From contig JAKBUS010000025.1 in NCBI GenBank assembly GCA_021841585.1, positions 1-35,001 of the forward strand: a stretch of 35,001 nt of DNA. Direction: 5' to 3'. The DNA comes from Pseudomonadota bacterium (lineage in GTDB: Bacteria; Pseudomonadota; Gammaproteobacteria; Acidiferrobacterales; Acidiferrobacteraceae). Under the pieces are notes generated by a model. It worked only from the letters and a program-made list of their open reading frames with translations, was not told the origin of the DNA and did no database searches. Both the position numbers and the translations under genes were made by a program. Shown here piece after piece: positions 17,663 through 28,351 of this stretch (positions are counted from its first letter, which is position 1; each line of letters begins with the position of its first letter).

Positions 17663-18691
17663 TCAGTGTCCGCAGGGCCGGGCGTAAGCCCCGGTCCGCC
17701 GCTTCCCCTGGGGGATCAGGACGGTGACGGGCATGCCAAGACGCAGTGCGCCGGTGGGATTGCAAGCATAGACGCGCACGCTGTAGACAAGCTCCGTGCG
17801 CAGTTCCGTCGTTTCGACGGTCTTGGGCGTGAACTCCGCGACTGGCGATACATAGCCGACCCAGCCGGCAAACCGGCGGCCTGGAAGGTCCTTGTTCTCG
17901 ATGTAAGCGCGCATGCCGGGCTCGATGCGCGCCAAATCAGTCTCCGGCACATAGGCGCGCGCCCACACCGGATTGGTAAGCGCGATCGTGAATACCGGCG
18001 TGGCCGGGCTTGCCATATCGCCGGCCTCGAGGATGCGGTCCTCGATTATGCCGTTGGCGGGGGCGTGAAGGCGGGTATCGGCAAGCGCCCGGCGCGCCAG
18101 CGCCAAGGCCCCTCGATCCGCTTCGAGGGCGGCGCGCGCCGCCGCGATGTCTTCCTTGCGCGGACCCTTGACCGCCAGAATCCAGGTCTCGCGGTCGGCC
18201 TTCAAGGTCGCCGCGGTCGCATCCATCGTGCGCCGCGCATTGTCCATAGCCTCCCGCGACACATAGTGCTCGCGGTAGAGGGTGGCCATGCGTTGATAGT
18301 TCAGCATGGCGTTATGCCAATCGGCGCGTGCCCCCGCCACGTGCGCCGCCGCCGCAATGATCTCTTGCGGACGGCTGCCGGCGATCAGTCTCGCCAGGAC
18401 CTGCGCCTGTTCGCGGACCTGCCCGGCCGCGTGTTCGACGGCATCGGCAAACCGCGCCGCCTCCATCTGCGCCACGAGCACGCCGCGATGCACGGTGGCG
18501 CCTTCCTGTACATCGAGGCGCTCGATGCGCCCGGTATCATTGAAGGCCAGATGTACCTCACGAATGTCGATGTTGCCGTAAATGCGCAGGGGGCGCGCCC
18601 CCACCCGACCACGGCCGATCAGCAAAAACACACCGAGGCCGAGTACGGCAGTCACGCCGACAGCGATTGCTACCATGGTCATGCGCTTCAT
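17663..18691 (-). CDS. HlyD-family periplasmic adaptor (YbhG-like)
   Basis: The 342-residue membrane-fusion protein links an inner-membrane ABC exporter to an outer-membrane TolC. It has an N-terminal membrane anchor (VAIAVGVTAVLGLGVFLLIG), a lipoyl half-motif (GRIERLDVQEGATVHRGVLVAQM), a long alpha-helical hairpin (about residues 80-190, with ARLIAGSRPQEI and the paired TLYREHYVSREAMDNARRT) and the second lipoyl half (DTRLHAPANGIIEDRILEAGDMASPATPVFTI), then a beta-barrel. The ATG at 18691 is preferred because the anchor follows directly; an ATG at 18718 overlapping the tolC stop is equally possible. It lies between tolC and the ATPase in one operon. Confidence 0.9.
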   Translation of the reverse strand: MKRMTMVAIAVGVTAVLGLGVFLLIGRGRVGARPLRIYGNIDIREVHLAFNDTGRIERLDVQEGATVHRGVLVAQMEAARFADAVEHAAGQVREQAQVLARLIAGSRPQEIIAAAAHVAGARADWHNAMLNYQRMATLYREHYVSREAMDNARRTMDATAATLKADRETWILAVKGPRKEDIAAARAALEADRGALALARRALADTRLHAPANGIIEDRILEAGDMASPATPVFTIALTNPVWARAYVPETDLARIEPGMRAYIENKDLPGRRFAGWVGYVSPVAEFTPKTVETTELRTELVYSVRVYACNPTGALRLGMPVTVLIPQGKRRTGAYARPCGH

Positions 18692-19753
18692 GCGAAGTCC
18701 CGTGGGATATTCACCCATGTGCCCCGAAGTCCTGCGGCTTAAAGGCACGCCTGGGGCGGCGAATCAGCATGGCGTTGATGGTCGCGACATCAGCGGGCGT
18801 CAGTATGCCCGCGGCGCCCTTGAGGGCCACGCGCGCCACGATCTGATCGTAAAGTGCCAGGTTATAGCTACGCTGCGCTGCCGCATACTGCGTGGCGGTG
18901 CTCAGCACATCGATGATCGAGCGCGTGCCGACTGTGTAGCCTTTGCGCGTGGCCTGTAGGGAGATGCGCGCCGCGCGCCGCGCGGCACGCGCGGCATTGA
19001 ATTCGGTGACGCTGCTCTGCAGATCCAGGAAGGCGGTCTTGGTGTCCAGGCGGATGGTGTCGCGGATGTCGCGCAGGCGGCTGCGGTTGACCCGGACCGC
19101 GGCTTGCGCCTGCGCTGTTGCCGCCGACACGCCGCCACCTTGATAGATCGGCATTGACAGCTGCAGGCTGGCGCCGGCCTGATTGACCTCCACGGGGGGC
19201 AGCAGTATGCCAAGCCCATGCTCGGCCTCGCCGACGAGCGCGATCGTCGGCCAGTGCGCGCGTTCATGATAGGCCACTGCGGCACGCGCCGCGCGCACAT
19301 CCGCGCGCGCCTGCTTGAGCAGCGGTTGGTGGGCGAACGCCATCGCAAGCCAGGGCCCGATGGCGTCCGGATGCGGCGGCTGTGCCTGGACCCGACCAAG
19401 ATCGCGCAATCGCCCGAGCGGGTGGTGTGTCAGGCGTTGCAGTCGCTGGCGCGCCACGCGCACGGCATTCTCGGCCACGATGGTGCCGGCGCGCGCGCTT
19501 GCGAGATTGGCGCGTGCTTCCTCGACTGCGATCGGGTCGCCTTTGCCCACGCGCAGAAAGGCGCGCGTCTGGCGGTAGATGTCTGCGAGCAGGCGCTGCT
19601 CGCGCGTTGCCACGCGCGCGTCGGCCTGCGCCTTCAGGACTCCGAAATACGCGTCCGTGACGGCTTCGATCACGCGCTGCTCGGTCTGCGCGAGGGCCGC
19701 GGCCCCGGCGCGCACGCGCGCCCGCGCCAGCGCAAGCGCGCTCAGCGTCTGGC

Positions 19754-19789
19754 CATTGAAAAGCGGCTGAGTGAGGGTGATGCCATAGC
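19754..19789. repeat. 36-bp direct repeat, copy 1, inside tolC
   Basis: This sequence is identical at all 36 positions to 19821-19856. It encodes YGITLTQPLFN on the minus strand, in the frame of the C-terminal tolC ORF. The offset between copies is 67 bp. Confidence 0.92.
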
Positions 19790-19820
19790 GCTCATTACCC
19801 GCAGAATCTTTGCCCATATT

Positions 19821-19856
19821 CATTGAAAAGCGGCTGAGTGAGGGTGATGCCATAGC
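19821..19856. repeat. 36-bp direct repeat, copy 2, inside tolC
   Basis: This is the second identical copy, read in the frame of the N-terminal tolC ORF. The 31 bases between the copies (19790-19820) have no counterpart elsewhere in the gene. Confidence 0.92.
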
Positions 19857-20403
19857 TGTCGGAGCGGTAATTCGCTAGTATCGGCAAGCCGATGCCGGTG
19901 ACCTCCGCGCGGTTGACGCCAACGCTGGCCGCCACGCGCACGTGCGGATAAAGGGCCGAGCGCGCGACCGGCAGGCCGGCTTGGTCTTCGGCGAACTCAG
20001 CGCGCGCCTGGGCGAGCACCGGATCGTGCGCCACCGCCTGGTGGTAGGCACCGAGGAGATTTTCAGCCCAGGCGGAGCCTGTGGCGGCGAGAAGGCTCGC
20101 GTACAACACTACCCCACCATGGAGGAAGCGCATCTTCATGATATCGAGACTACCGTGTTCCCGGAATAAAAGAAACAGGCACGGGGGTTGTAGGACGCAT
20201 GTCGGATTACGTCGTGACACATTTCCCAGGAGGTCGGCGTATATTTACCGCAGTGTCACGGTATTGTGATAATGATCAAGAGACGGACCGGATTTTGGGA
20301 TTAGATATAACAGTTCCTATGCTGCGTTGGCGCGCGCAGTCCGCGGGGGCGTGCGTCATATAGGTCCGGTGCCAGAAGGGTCGCGGATTCCGGAGGCAGT
20401 CGG

Positions 20404-21774
20404 ATGCCTGATGCGAAGTATGATGTCGTTACGATTGGGGCCGGCGGTGGGGCCTATCCCGCGGCACTGCGCGTGGCGCGTAGCGGGCGGCGCGTTCTGC
20501 TGGTCGATCCGCACGGGGCTTTGGGGGGCAACTGCCTCGCCGAGGGTTGCGTGCCATCCAAAGCAATGGTGGAGGTGGCCGCGCACGGCAGGCGGCATGC
20601 GCGGCTGACCGGGGATACGGCGGGCATCGCCTACGCGCACGCGCTCGCCCACAAGGAGGCCGTGCAGGCGACGCGCTACGCCCAGCATGCGCGCGAGCTC
20701 GCGGCCCAGCCGGGCGTCACATTGCAACGCGGTATGGCGCGCTTCCTCGACCGGCATAGACTGGTGGTTGAGGATGAGGCCGGCAGCACAATCGTCGAGG
20801 CGCGGCACATCATCGTGGCGAGCGGGGCCGATGCGTTTATCCCACCGCTGCCGGGTGCCGACCTTTGTCTGACAAGCCGCGATCTTTTCGGTCGCAAGCC
20901 CACGCTTACTGAACGTCCGGCCTCGGTGATCATCATCGGCGGGGGCACGATCGGCATGGAGACGGCCAGTCTTTTTGCCGCGCTCGGGACCTCCGTGACG
21001 CTCTTGCAGCGTGGTTCACGGATGTTGGCCGGCATGGACGCAAACATGGTGGCCACCTTGCTGACACTGCTCGACCCGGGTATCCGCTTGGTCTACAACG
21101 CCGAGGTCACGGCCATCGAGCGCTCGAACGGCGGCGTACGCGTGCGCTACAGCCGCGGCGGCGCATTCGTGCAGGAAGAGGCCGCCGTTGCAATCATGGC
21201 GATCGGCCGTCGCCCCGTCGTTCCCGAGGGCTTTGGCGCCCTTGGGTTGGCCTTTGACCAGCGCGGTATCCAGGTGGACGCGACCTTGCGAGCCGGTACC
21301 TCGCCCATCTATGCCTGTGGGGATGTCAACGGCCGTCAGCCGCTCTTTCACGTCGCCGTGCGCGAATCACTGGTGGCGGGCCACAACATCCTTGCGGGCG
21401 ATACCCCTTGCGATTACATGGACTACGCCGCCATTCCCAACACGATCTTTACCATGCCGGCGGCCGCCCAGGTCGGCCTCACAGACGCGGGCGGGGCATC
21501 GGGCGTGTCGCTCATCGAATCGACTTATGCCTTTGCCGATGATGCCCGCGCCCAGATCTGTGGCGAGACAGGGGGTGGCCTGCATCTATTTTTCGAGGAA
21601 GGCAGTCTGCGTCTGCGCGGCGGCTGGGTGGTCGGTGTCGACGCCGCCCAGCTGATCGGCGAGATCGGTGTGGCGGTGGCCGCGGGTCTGTCGGCCCACG
21701 AGCTTGCGCGCTTTCCCGACCAGCATCCGATGGCCGCGGAGGGGATCTCTCATGCGGCGCGCGCCTTGTTGTGA
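20404..21774 (+). CDS. lpdA: dihydrolipoamide dehydrogenase (E3)
   Basis: The 456-residue flavoprotein would reoxidise the dihydrolipoyl group of a 2-oxoacid dehydrogenase using FAD and NAD+. N-terminal FAD site: VVTIGAGGGAYPAALRVA (about residues 8-25). Redox disulfide: GGNCLAEGCVPSK with Cys44 and Cys49. NAD-binding fold: SVIIIGGGTIGMETASLFAALG. FAD-binding IYACGDVNG. C-terminal dimerisation domain with the His-Glu pair HPMAAE at residues 441-446. All residues for activity are present and the gene is intact. It is followed on the same strand by wrecked pdhA and pdhB, so it is either the survivor of a pyruvate dehydrogenase cluster or serves another lipoyl complex elsewhere. Confidence 0.92.
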   Translation: MPDAKYDVVTIGAGGGAYPAALRVARSGRRVLLVDPHGALGGNCLAEGCVPSKAMVEVAAHGRRHARLTGDTAGIAYAHALAHKEAVQATRYAQHARELAAQPGVTLQRGMARFLDRHRLVVEDEAGSTIVEARHIIVASGADAFIPPLPGADLCLTSRDLFGRKPTLTERPASVIIIGGGTIGMETASLFAALGTSVTLLQRGSRMLAGMDANMVATLLTLLDPGIRLVYNAEVTAIERSNGGVRVRYSRGGAFVQEEAAVAIMAIGRRPVVPEGFGALGLAFDQRGIQVDATLRAGTSPIYACGDVNGRQPLFHVAVRESLVAGHNILAGDTPCDYMDYAAIPNTIFTMPAAAQVGLTDAGGASGVSLIESTYAFADDARAQICGETGGGLHLFFEEGSLRLRGGWVVGVDAAQLIGEIGVAVAAGLSAHELARFPDQHPMAAEGISHAARALL

Positions 21775-22014
21775 CGGTGGCGCCCTGCGATGCGCCATGG
21801 CAGGGGCCATGTTATGAGCGTGAGGGCGTGCTACGCGCGCCGTTTCTTTGGGATTGGCGGTCGACGCTAGGCCTGTAAGCGGCAAGGCCGAGCCCGCCGG
21901 CCGCATGTGCCCGCCAGGATTTCCAAAGGCGCCGACGCGGCTATGCGGCTTATATGGGGGGCGCATGGAAAGCAGGCAATGCAGGATGCCGGGATACGGC
22001 GCACGGGCGGCGCC

Positions 22015-23065
22015 ATGAACAAGGATCTGCACCGCCGGTTCGTGCGCGACATGCGGCTTGCGCGGGCCTTCGAGGAGCGTGCCGCCCAGGAATACACCGA
22101 TGGCCGGATCCGCGGGTTTTTGCATCTCTATCCGGGCGAGGAGGCGGTGGCCGTCGTCGTCCTGCACGCGGCCGAGCTGTCCGATTACATCGTCAGCACC
22201 TACCGCGAGCACTGCATGCCTTGGTGCGCGGCATCCCGGCGCGCACCATCATGGCCGAACTCTTTGGCAAGTTCGGCGGCGTCAGTCACGGCATGGGGGC
22301 TCCATGCACATCTTTGACAGCGAACGCCGCTTCATGGGAGGGTACGCGATCGTCGGCGAGACCTTCCCGGTTGCGCTCGGCATCGGCTATGCCATCGCCT
22401 ACCGCCAGCTGCCCGAGGCGGTCATCTGCTTTTTCTGAGACGGCGCGGCGAACCATTGTACCTTCCATGAATATTAGAACATGGCTGCCCCTTGGCGAAT
22501 TTCCATGCTGTTTGTTTGTGAAAATAACCGCTATCAGATCGGCAGCGAGATTCGCCGCCATTCGGCGGTCACCGACATTCACAGGCGCGCGTGCGCTTAT
22601 GCAATGCCCGCCGAGCAGGCCGATGGCATGGATGTCCTGACGGTCTACGCCGTGACCCGGCGGGCGCTCGATGCCATTTGCAACGAGGGTGGCCGGCGCC
22701 TCATCGAATTCGAGACCTATCGCTTCCGCGGCCATTCGATGGCCGATCCCGGGGCCTAGCGCGCGCCCGCCGAGGTCAAGGCCTATGTGCGCGATGACCC
22801 GTTTGCGGGGGTGTTGCGCGTCGCCAAGGTCACGGATCCGACCCCCGGTAAGCCACAGCCGCCGGCCGCCGGCCACGCGCCGCCGTCCCCGCCACAGGGC
22901 CAAGCCTTTGATGGCCTCGATGCCGCCGACATCGAGGCCGTGCGCGCCGAGGTCGCAATGGTGGTCGACGACGCGGTCCGCTTCGCCGAGGCAAGCCCTG
23001 AGCCCACACTGGAAGATGCCTGGCGTGCCTTCCATCGTAACCACGCGGGCGAGGGGCTGATCTGA
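22015..23065 (+). pseudogene. pdhA: pyruvate dehydrogenase E1-alpha, multiply disrupted
   Basis: The ancestral gene can be read across three frames. Segment 1 from ATG 22015: MNKDLHRRFVRDMRLARAF...LSDYIVSTYREH. A frameshift near 22210 leads to ALVRGIPARTIMAELFGKFGGVSHGMG, and another near 22300 (one G lost from a G-run) leads to SMHIFDSERRFMGGYAIVGETFPVALGIGYA. Three in-frame stops follow: TGA at 22436, replacing the first Gly of the thiamine-diphosphate GDGAAN motif; TAG at 22475; TAG at 22757 after HSMADPGA. The last part runs to 23065 with RAPAEVKAYVRDDPF. E1-alpha would have carried out decarboxylation of pyruvate with E1-beta. Two frameshifts and three stops make a sequencing artefact an unlikely sole explanation. 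Confidence 0.9.
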
Positions 23066-23280
23066 CGGCAAAGCCGCCCGCGGCCAACACCGTGGGCTTT
23101 ATTCCGGGGAACAGGGAGATGTCGCACATGCGGGAGGGTTGCAGACAAGCCGTGGTGTCGGGTGTTATGGGCCACGACCCGCGCCCGGTGGGCGGCTTGT
23201 GGCCCATGGCTTGCGCGCACCGGGAATGTCACGGCCATGCCCCAAGCGACCCATGCCGCGGGCCGCCTCGCGAGGCCTTT

Positions 23281-24247
23281 ATGAACGACACGACTCTCTA
23301 ACTGGGCGGCGATGAACTGGGCGCTGGATGCGGAGATGGCCGCCGATGACGCCGTCATCGTGCTTGGCGAGGATGTCGGCCTCTACGGCGGCACCTATCG
23401 CGTCACCGAGGGCCTCATGGCCAAGTACGGGCAATGGCGGGTGCGTGATACGCCCATTTTCGAAAACAGCTTCGTGGGGCTCGGCGTGGGCGCGGCGCTC
23501 GTCGGGCGGCGCCCCGTGGTCGAGATTATGACCGTGAATGTCGCGCTGCGCGCCATGGACGCGATCGTCAATATGGCCGCCAAGGTTCCCTTTATGTCGG
23601 GCGGCCAATTCGCCATGCCGCTTACCATCCGCATGCCGGAAGGGGTAGCCCATCAGTTTGGTGTTCAGCATTCCCAGCGCCTGGGCCAGCTTTTCATGAG
23701 TGTGCTAGGCCTGCGCGTGGTGGTGCCCGCGCAGGTGCAGGACGCGTGGGGGCAGCTGCGTCAGGCGATCCGCAGCGATGACCCCGTCATCGTGCTCGAG
23801 CACGAACGTCTGTACTTCTGCACGGGGCCCCGGATGAGACCTCGAAGCCGCCACCGCCGCGTCGGGCCGCGGTTCGCGTCGCCGGCACCGATGTGACCAT
23901 CATCGCGTGGTCTTGCATGGTCGAGGTCGCGCTGGCGGCCGCCAGCGCCCTCGGGCAGGAGGGTCTATCCGCCGAGGTAATCGCTCTGCGCGGCCTGCGG
24001 CCCGTGGACTGGGCCACCTGCCAGGCCTTTGTCAACAACACCCACCGCTGCCTCATTGTCGATGAGGCCTCGCGTTTCGGCGGTCCCGCCGCGGAAATCA
24101 CGGAAAGCCTGCATGAGCGCTGTTTTTTCAGCCTGGAGGCCCCGATCATGCGCGCCGCCGCGCTCGATCTGCCGACCCCCTTCAACGGCAAGCTCGAAGA
24201 CGCCTGCATCTCAAGCGCGCATACGGTAATCGACGCCGTTCATGGCC

Positions 24248-24264
<17 letters not shown>
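23281..24264 (+). pseudogene. pdhB: pyruvate dehydrogenase E1-beta, frameshifted
   Basis: The likely original start at 23281 (MNDTTL) hits TAA within seven codons. The body resumes in another frame at 23312: MNWALDAEMAADDAVIVLGEDVGLYGGTYRVTEGL, then RVRDTPIFENSFVGLGVGAALVGRRPVVEIM, DAIVNMAAKVPFMSGGQF and GVQHSQRLGQLFMSVLGLRVVVP, all typical E1-beta. A second frameshift near 23825, in a GC run, moves the C-terminal third (VTIIAWSCMVEVALAAASALGQEG...ALRGLRPVDW...IVDEASRFGG...GKLEDACIS) to the frame ending at 24264. The length of about 325 codons matches the family, so only small lesions broke it. No E2 (dihydrolipoyl acetyltransferase) gene follows; the next gene is convergent gpmI. Confidence 0.88.
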
Positions 24265-25777
<1,513 letters not shown>

Positions 25778-26103
25778 GACACCTCTCCGGTAAAAGGCCG
25801 CTGCCAGACACGCTCATATCACTTTAGGCGCAAAATACCCGGCACGCCACCTATGTATGCGTCCAGAAACGCCGACCTGCCGTGGTCTCAGGATCCGATG
25901 CGCCCGGGCCTGCCTAACGCATACCCCGCCGTCTACCACGCCGTCGGCCGCGCGGACATGGGTGCTGATATTGCCCGGCATCCCGGACTTCGGATGGAGC
26001 TTTCAAGGATACTCAAGATCGCTCGGGGCTGGTATCGTAGTGGACAAACGCGTAGCCGCATCCGCGCGCCAGCCCTGGCCGCCAAGCGGCCCTGGGAGCG
26101 CCC
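25778..26103. other. divergent intergenic region between gpmI and ftsH
   Basis: It contains the promoters of the divergent gpmI and ftsH genes. An AT-richer patch lies at about 25790-25840. No operator-like repeat or clear -35/-10 could be identified. Confidence 0.4.
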
Positions 26104-28005
26104 ATGACGTCCGCAGCGTTCGGCCCTGAACCGGACAAGAAGCCGCGCATCGAGGTCAACAAGCCCGAGCCGGCGCCGCCGCCGCGTTTTGGGCTGCGGC
26201 CCGACGCCAACCTGATCTTCTACGCGCTGCTCGTCACGGGCCTTTTTCTCGTGTGGCAGGGCGCCATGCCCCCGCGCCGCGAAGAGATACCCTACAGCCA
26301 GTTTCTGGAATATGTCCAGAAAAACGACGTGCGCAATGCCGTCGTCGGCCACCAGCGCATTACCGGTACCCTGAGCCTCAAGGGCCCGACCGGCAAGCCG
26401 CTGCTCTTTGCCACCGTGCCCCTTGAAAACCCGTCGCTGGCCACGCTGTTTGCTGCTCATCATGTCCCTTACACGGTGCACCACGAATCGCGCTGGGTCG
26501 GCGTGTTGTTGACATGGGTGCTTCCCTTCGCGCTCATTTTCCTGTTTTGGGGCTGGCTCGGCCGGCGCATGCAAGGCGCCGGCAGCTTCCTCAACATCGG
26601 CGACAATCGGGTGCACATTCATCCAGACACCCTGCCCAAGATCACGTTCGACGATGTCGCCGGGGTCGAGGAGGCCAAGGAGGAGCTGAAGGAGAGCATC
26701 GAATTTCTGAAAAATCCCCAGCGGATCCAGCGCTTCGGCGGACACATGCCCAAGGGCGTGCTGCTGCTCGGCGCGCCGGGTACCGGCAAGACCCTGCTTG
26801 CGCGCGCCGTGGCCGGCGAGGCGGGGGTGCCGTTTTTCAACATTAGCGGGGCTGAGTTCATTGAAATGTTCGTTGGCGTGGGCGCGGCCCGTGTCCGCGA
26901 TCTGTTTCACCAGGCCCGCGAAAAGGCCCCCTGCATCATCTTCGTCGATGAGCTCGACGCCATCGGGCGCGCCCGCGGCGGGCCCGCCTTACTGGGCGGG
27001 CACGATGAGCGCGAGCAGACCCTGAATCAGCTCTTGACCGAGATGGATGGCTTTGATCCCTCCACGGGCGTGGTAGTCATGGCTGCCACCAACCGCCCCG
27101 AGGTCCTGGACAAGGCGCTCCTGCGAGCTGGACGATTCGACCGCCAAATCGTGGTCGATAAGCCCGATCTGGTCGCGCGCACCCAGATCCTGCAGCTGCA
27201 TGCGCGCAAAATCACCATGGCCCCCGATGTGGATCTTACGGTGGTGGCGCAAAGAACGCCCGGGCTCGTCGGGGCGGATCTCGCCAACATCACCAACGAG
27301 GCCGCCATCCTCGCCATCCGCCACGATCACGAGGCCGTGACCATGGCCGATTTCGAGGCCGCCATAGATCGCATCATGGCCGGCCCCGAAAGAAAGCATC
27401 GCGTGCTCAATGCCGAGGAGAAGCATCGTGTCGCTTTTCATGAATCCGGACACGCCCTGACGGCGGCCAGCGTTCCTACCGGAGAGCCGGTACACAAGAT
27501 CTCCATCATCCCGCATGGCGTCGCAGCGCTCGGCTACACCATGCAGCTGCCGGTCACGGAAAAGTTTCTTGCCACCGAAGAGGAGCTGCGCGATCAGATC
27601 GCGATCCTGATGGGTGGGCGCTCGGCCGAAGAGTTGATCTTTGGAGATGTGTCGAGCGGCGCGGCCAACGATCTTGAACGCGCCACGGCCATTGCCCGCG
27701 ACATGGTCACGCGCCTTGGCATGAGTGAGAGCCTGGGGCCGCTCACTTGGGGACGCCGGCAGCAATCGCTGTATCTGGATGGCGGATACACCGAGGAGGC
27801 CAACTACAGTGAAGAGACCGCGCGGCAGATCGATGCTGCTGTCAAAAAGCTGGTCGAACAGCAACACCAACGCGCCCGCGCCATCCTGCAAGACAAGCGC
27901 GTGGCGCTCGAGCAGTTGGCAAATGCCCTCGAGGCGCGCGAGGTGATCAGCGGCGAGGACATGCGCCGTATCATCGCACCGCTCGTGCCCGTCCGCGCAT
28001 CATGA
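26104..28005 (+). CDS. ftsH: ATP-dependent zinc metalloprotease FtsH
   Basis: This 633-residue membrane-anchored AAA+ protease degrades misfolded or unassembled membrane and some soluble proteins. Domains: a Pro-rich cytosolic N-tail (1-35), TM1 at about 37-53, a periplasmic domain, TM2 at about 132-152, and an AAA module with Walker A GAPGTGKT, Walker [12 protein letters not shown] and second region of homology [21 protein letters not shown]. The pore motif FVGVG follows ISGAEFIEM. The peptidase zinc site is HESGH, with the third ligand in the AANDLERAT helix. HESGH differs from the usual HEAGH but keeps HExxH. A GGGAG sits 5 nt before the ATG. The Pro-rich N-tail before TM1 is longer than in E. 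coli FtsH, so this may be an accessory paralogue. Confidence 0.94.
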   Translation: MTSAAFGPEPDKKPRIEVNKPEPAPPPRFGLRPDANLIFYALLVTGLFLVWQGAMPPRREEIPYSQFLEYVQKNDVRNAVVGHQRITGTLSLKGPTGKPLLFATVPLENPSLATLFAAHHVPYTVHHESRWVGVLLTWVLPFALIFLFWGWLGRRMQGAGSFLNIGDNRVHIHPDTLPKITFDDVAGVEEAKEELKESIEFLKNPQRIQRFGGHMPKGVLLLGAPGTGKTLLARAVAGEAGVPFFNISGAEFIEMFVGVGAARVRDLFHQAREKAPCIIFVDELDAIGRARGGPALLGGHDEREQTLNQLLTEMDGFDPSTGVVVMAATNRPEVLDKALLRAGRFDRQIVVDKPDLVARTQILQLHARKITMAPDVDLTVVAQRTPGLVGADLANITNEAAILAIRHDHEAVTMADFEAAIDRIMAGPERKHRVLNAEEKHRVAFHESGHALTAASVPTGEPVHKISIIPHGVAALGYTMQLPVTEKFLATEEELRDQIAILMGGRSAEELIFGDVSSGAANDLERATAIARDMVTRLGMSESLGPLTWGRRQQSLYLDGGYTEEANYSEETARQIDAAVKKLVEQQHQRARAILQDKRVALEQLANALEAREVISGEDMRRIIAPLVPVRAS

Positions 28006-28018
28006 CAAGTCGCCCCGA

Positions 28019-28351
28019 TTGGAGGCCGCGGCGCCGTTGCCACGCCTGTCGGCCATCAAGGCCTGCACCAAGCGCGGGCGGCCGCCGGGGGGCAAAGACG
28101 TCTTTTATTGGGGATCGGTCGGGCGGGTCAAGATCGCGGCCTGGCACCGAGCCAGGGTCGCGCACAGACCAAGCGTCGAGCCTCTGTTTCTGTCGGACGA
28201 TAGTCAACGTTTGTATTGGGCCCGCCATGTGTCCGCCGCGCAGAGATCTGCCATTCGCGCCATGAGCAGAGAAACTGCAGAAAATCCGCTGCGCGGATCG
28301 TTGCTGTGGATAGAGGGGGGCATGATATTCGTGGAAAGGCGCGCCTTATGA
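28019..28351 (+). CDS. hypothetical small protein, start uncertain
   Basis: This open frame ends in a TGA that overlaps the ATG of the beta-propeller gene at 28348 (ATGA), an arrangement typical of translationally coupled genes. The downstream part (VEPLFLSDDSQRLYWARHVSAAQRSAIRAMSRETAENPLRGSLLWIEGGMIFVERRAL) looks like real protein. The upstream part is less convincing, and the only initiator near the 5' end is a TTG without a clear ribosome site. No family recognised. A shadow frame starting at 28002 overlaps the ftsH stop as ATGA but has Arg/Ser/Pro-rich composition. Confidence 0.35.
   Translation: MEAAAPLPRLSAIKACTKRGRPPGGKDVFYWGSVGRVKIAAWHRARVAHRPSVEPLFLSDDSQRLYWARHVSAAQRSAIRAMSRETAENPLRGSLLWIEGGMIFVERRAL

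Larger units (their letters stand above)
18711..20139 (-). pseudogene. TolC-like outer-membrane efflux protein, split by a 67-bp partial duplication
   Basis: The coding strand starts at ATG 20139 with a signal peptide (FLHGGVVLYASLLAATGSAWA) and a normal TolC N-terminus (ENLLGAYHQAVAHDPVLAQARAEF). It reads into YGITLTQPLFN and then meets a stop at 19795. A second frame, 18711-19853, repeats YGITLTQPLFN and continues as a full TolC body (QTLSALALARARVRAGAAAL...) to the end. The break is a 67-bp insertion, one base out of frame, consisting of a second 36-bp copy of the YGITLTQPLFN-coding sequence plus 31 bp encoding NMGKDSAGNER in the downstream frame. Removing one 67-bp unit restores a continuous gene of about 450 residues. 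It is the first gene of the exporter operon, so its state decides whether the pump has its own exit duct. Confidence 0.85.

Noticed and set aside
19754-19856. Two 36-bp repeats with a 31-bp spacer resembling a minimal CRISPR unit
   Set aside because: There are only two copies, they encode a conserved TolC motif in frame, and no cas genes are present.
21777-21815. Imperfect hairpin after lpdA considered as a terminator
   Set aside because: The stem has a bulge and no T-run follows.
26989-27891. 300-codon ORF antisense to ftsH
   Set aside because: It is antisense to the conserved AAA and peptidase domains of an intact gene and arises from high GC codon bias.
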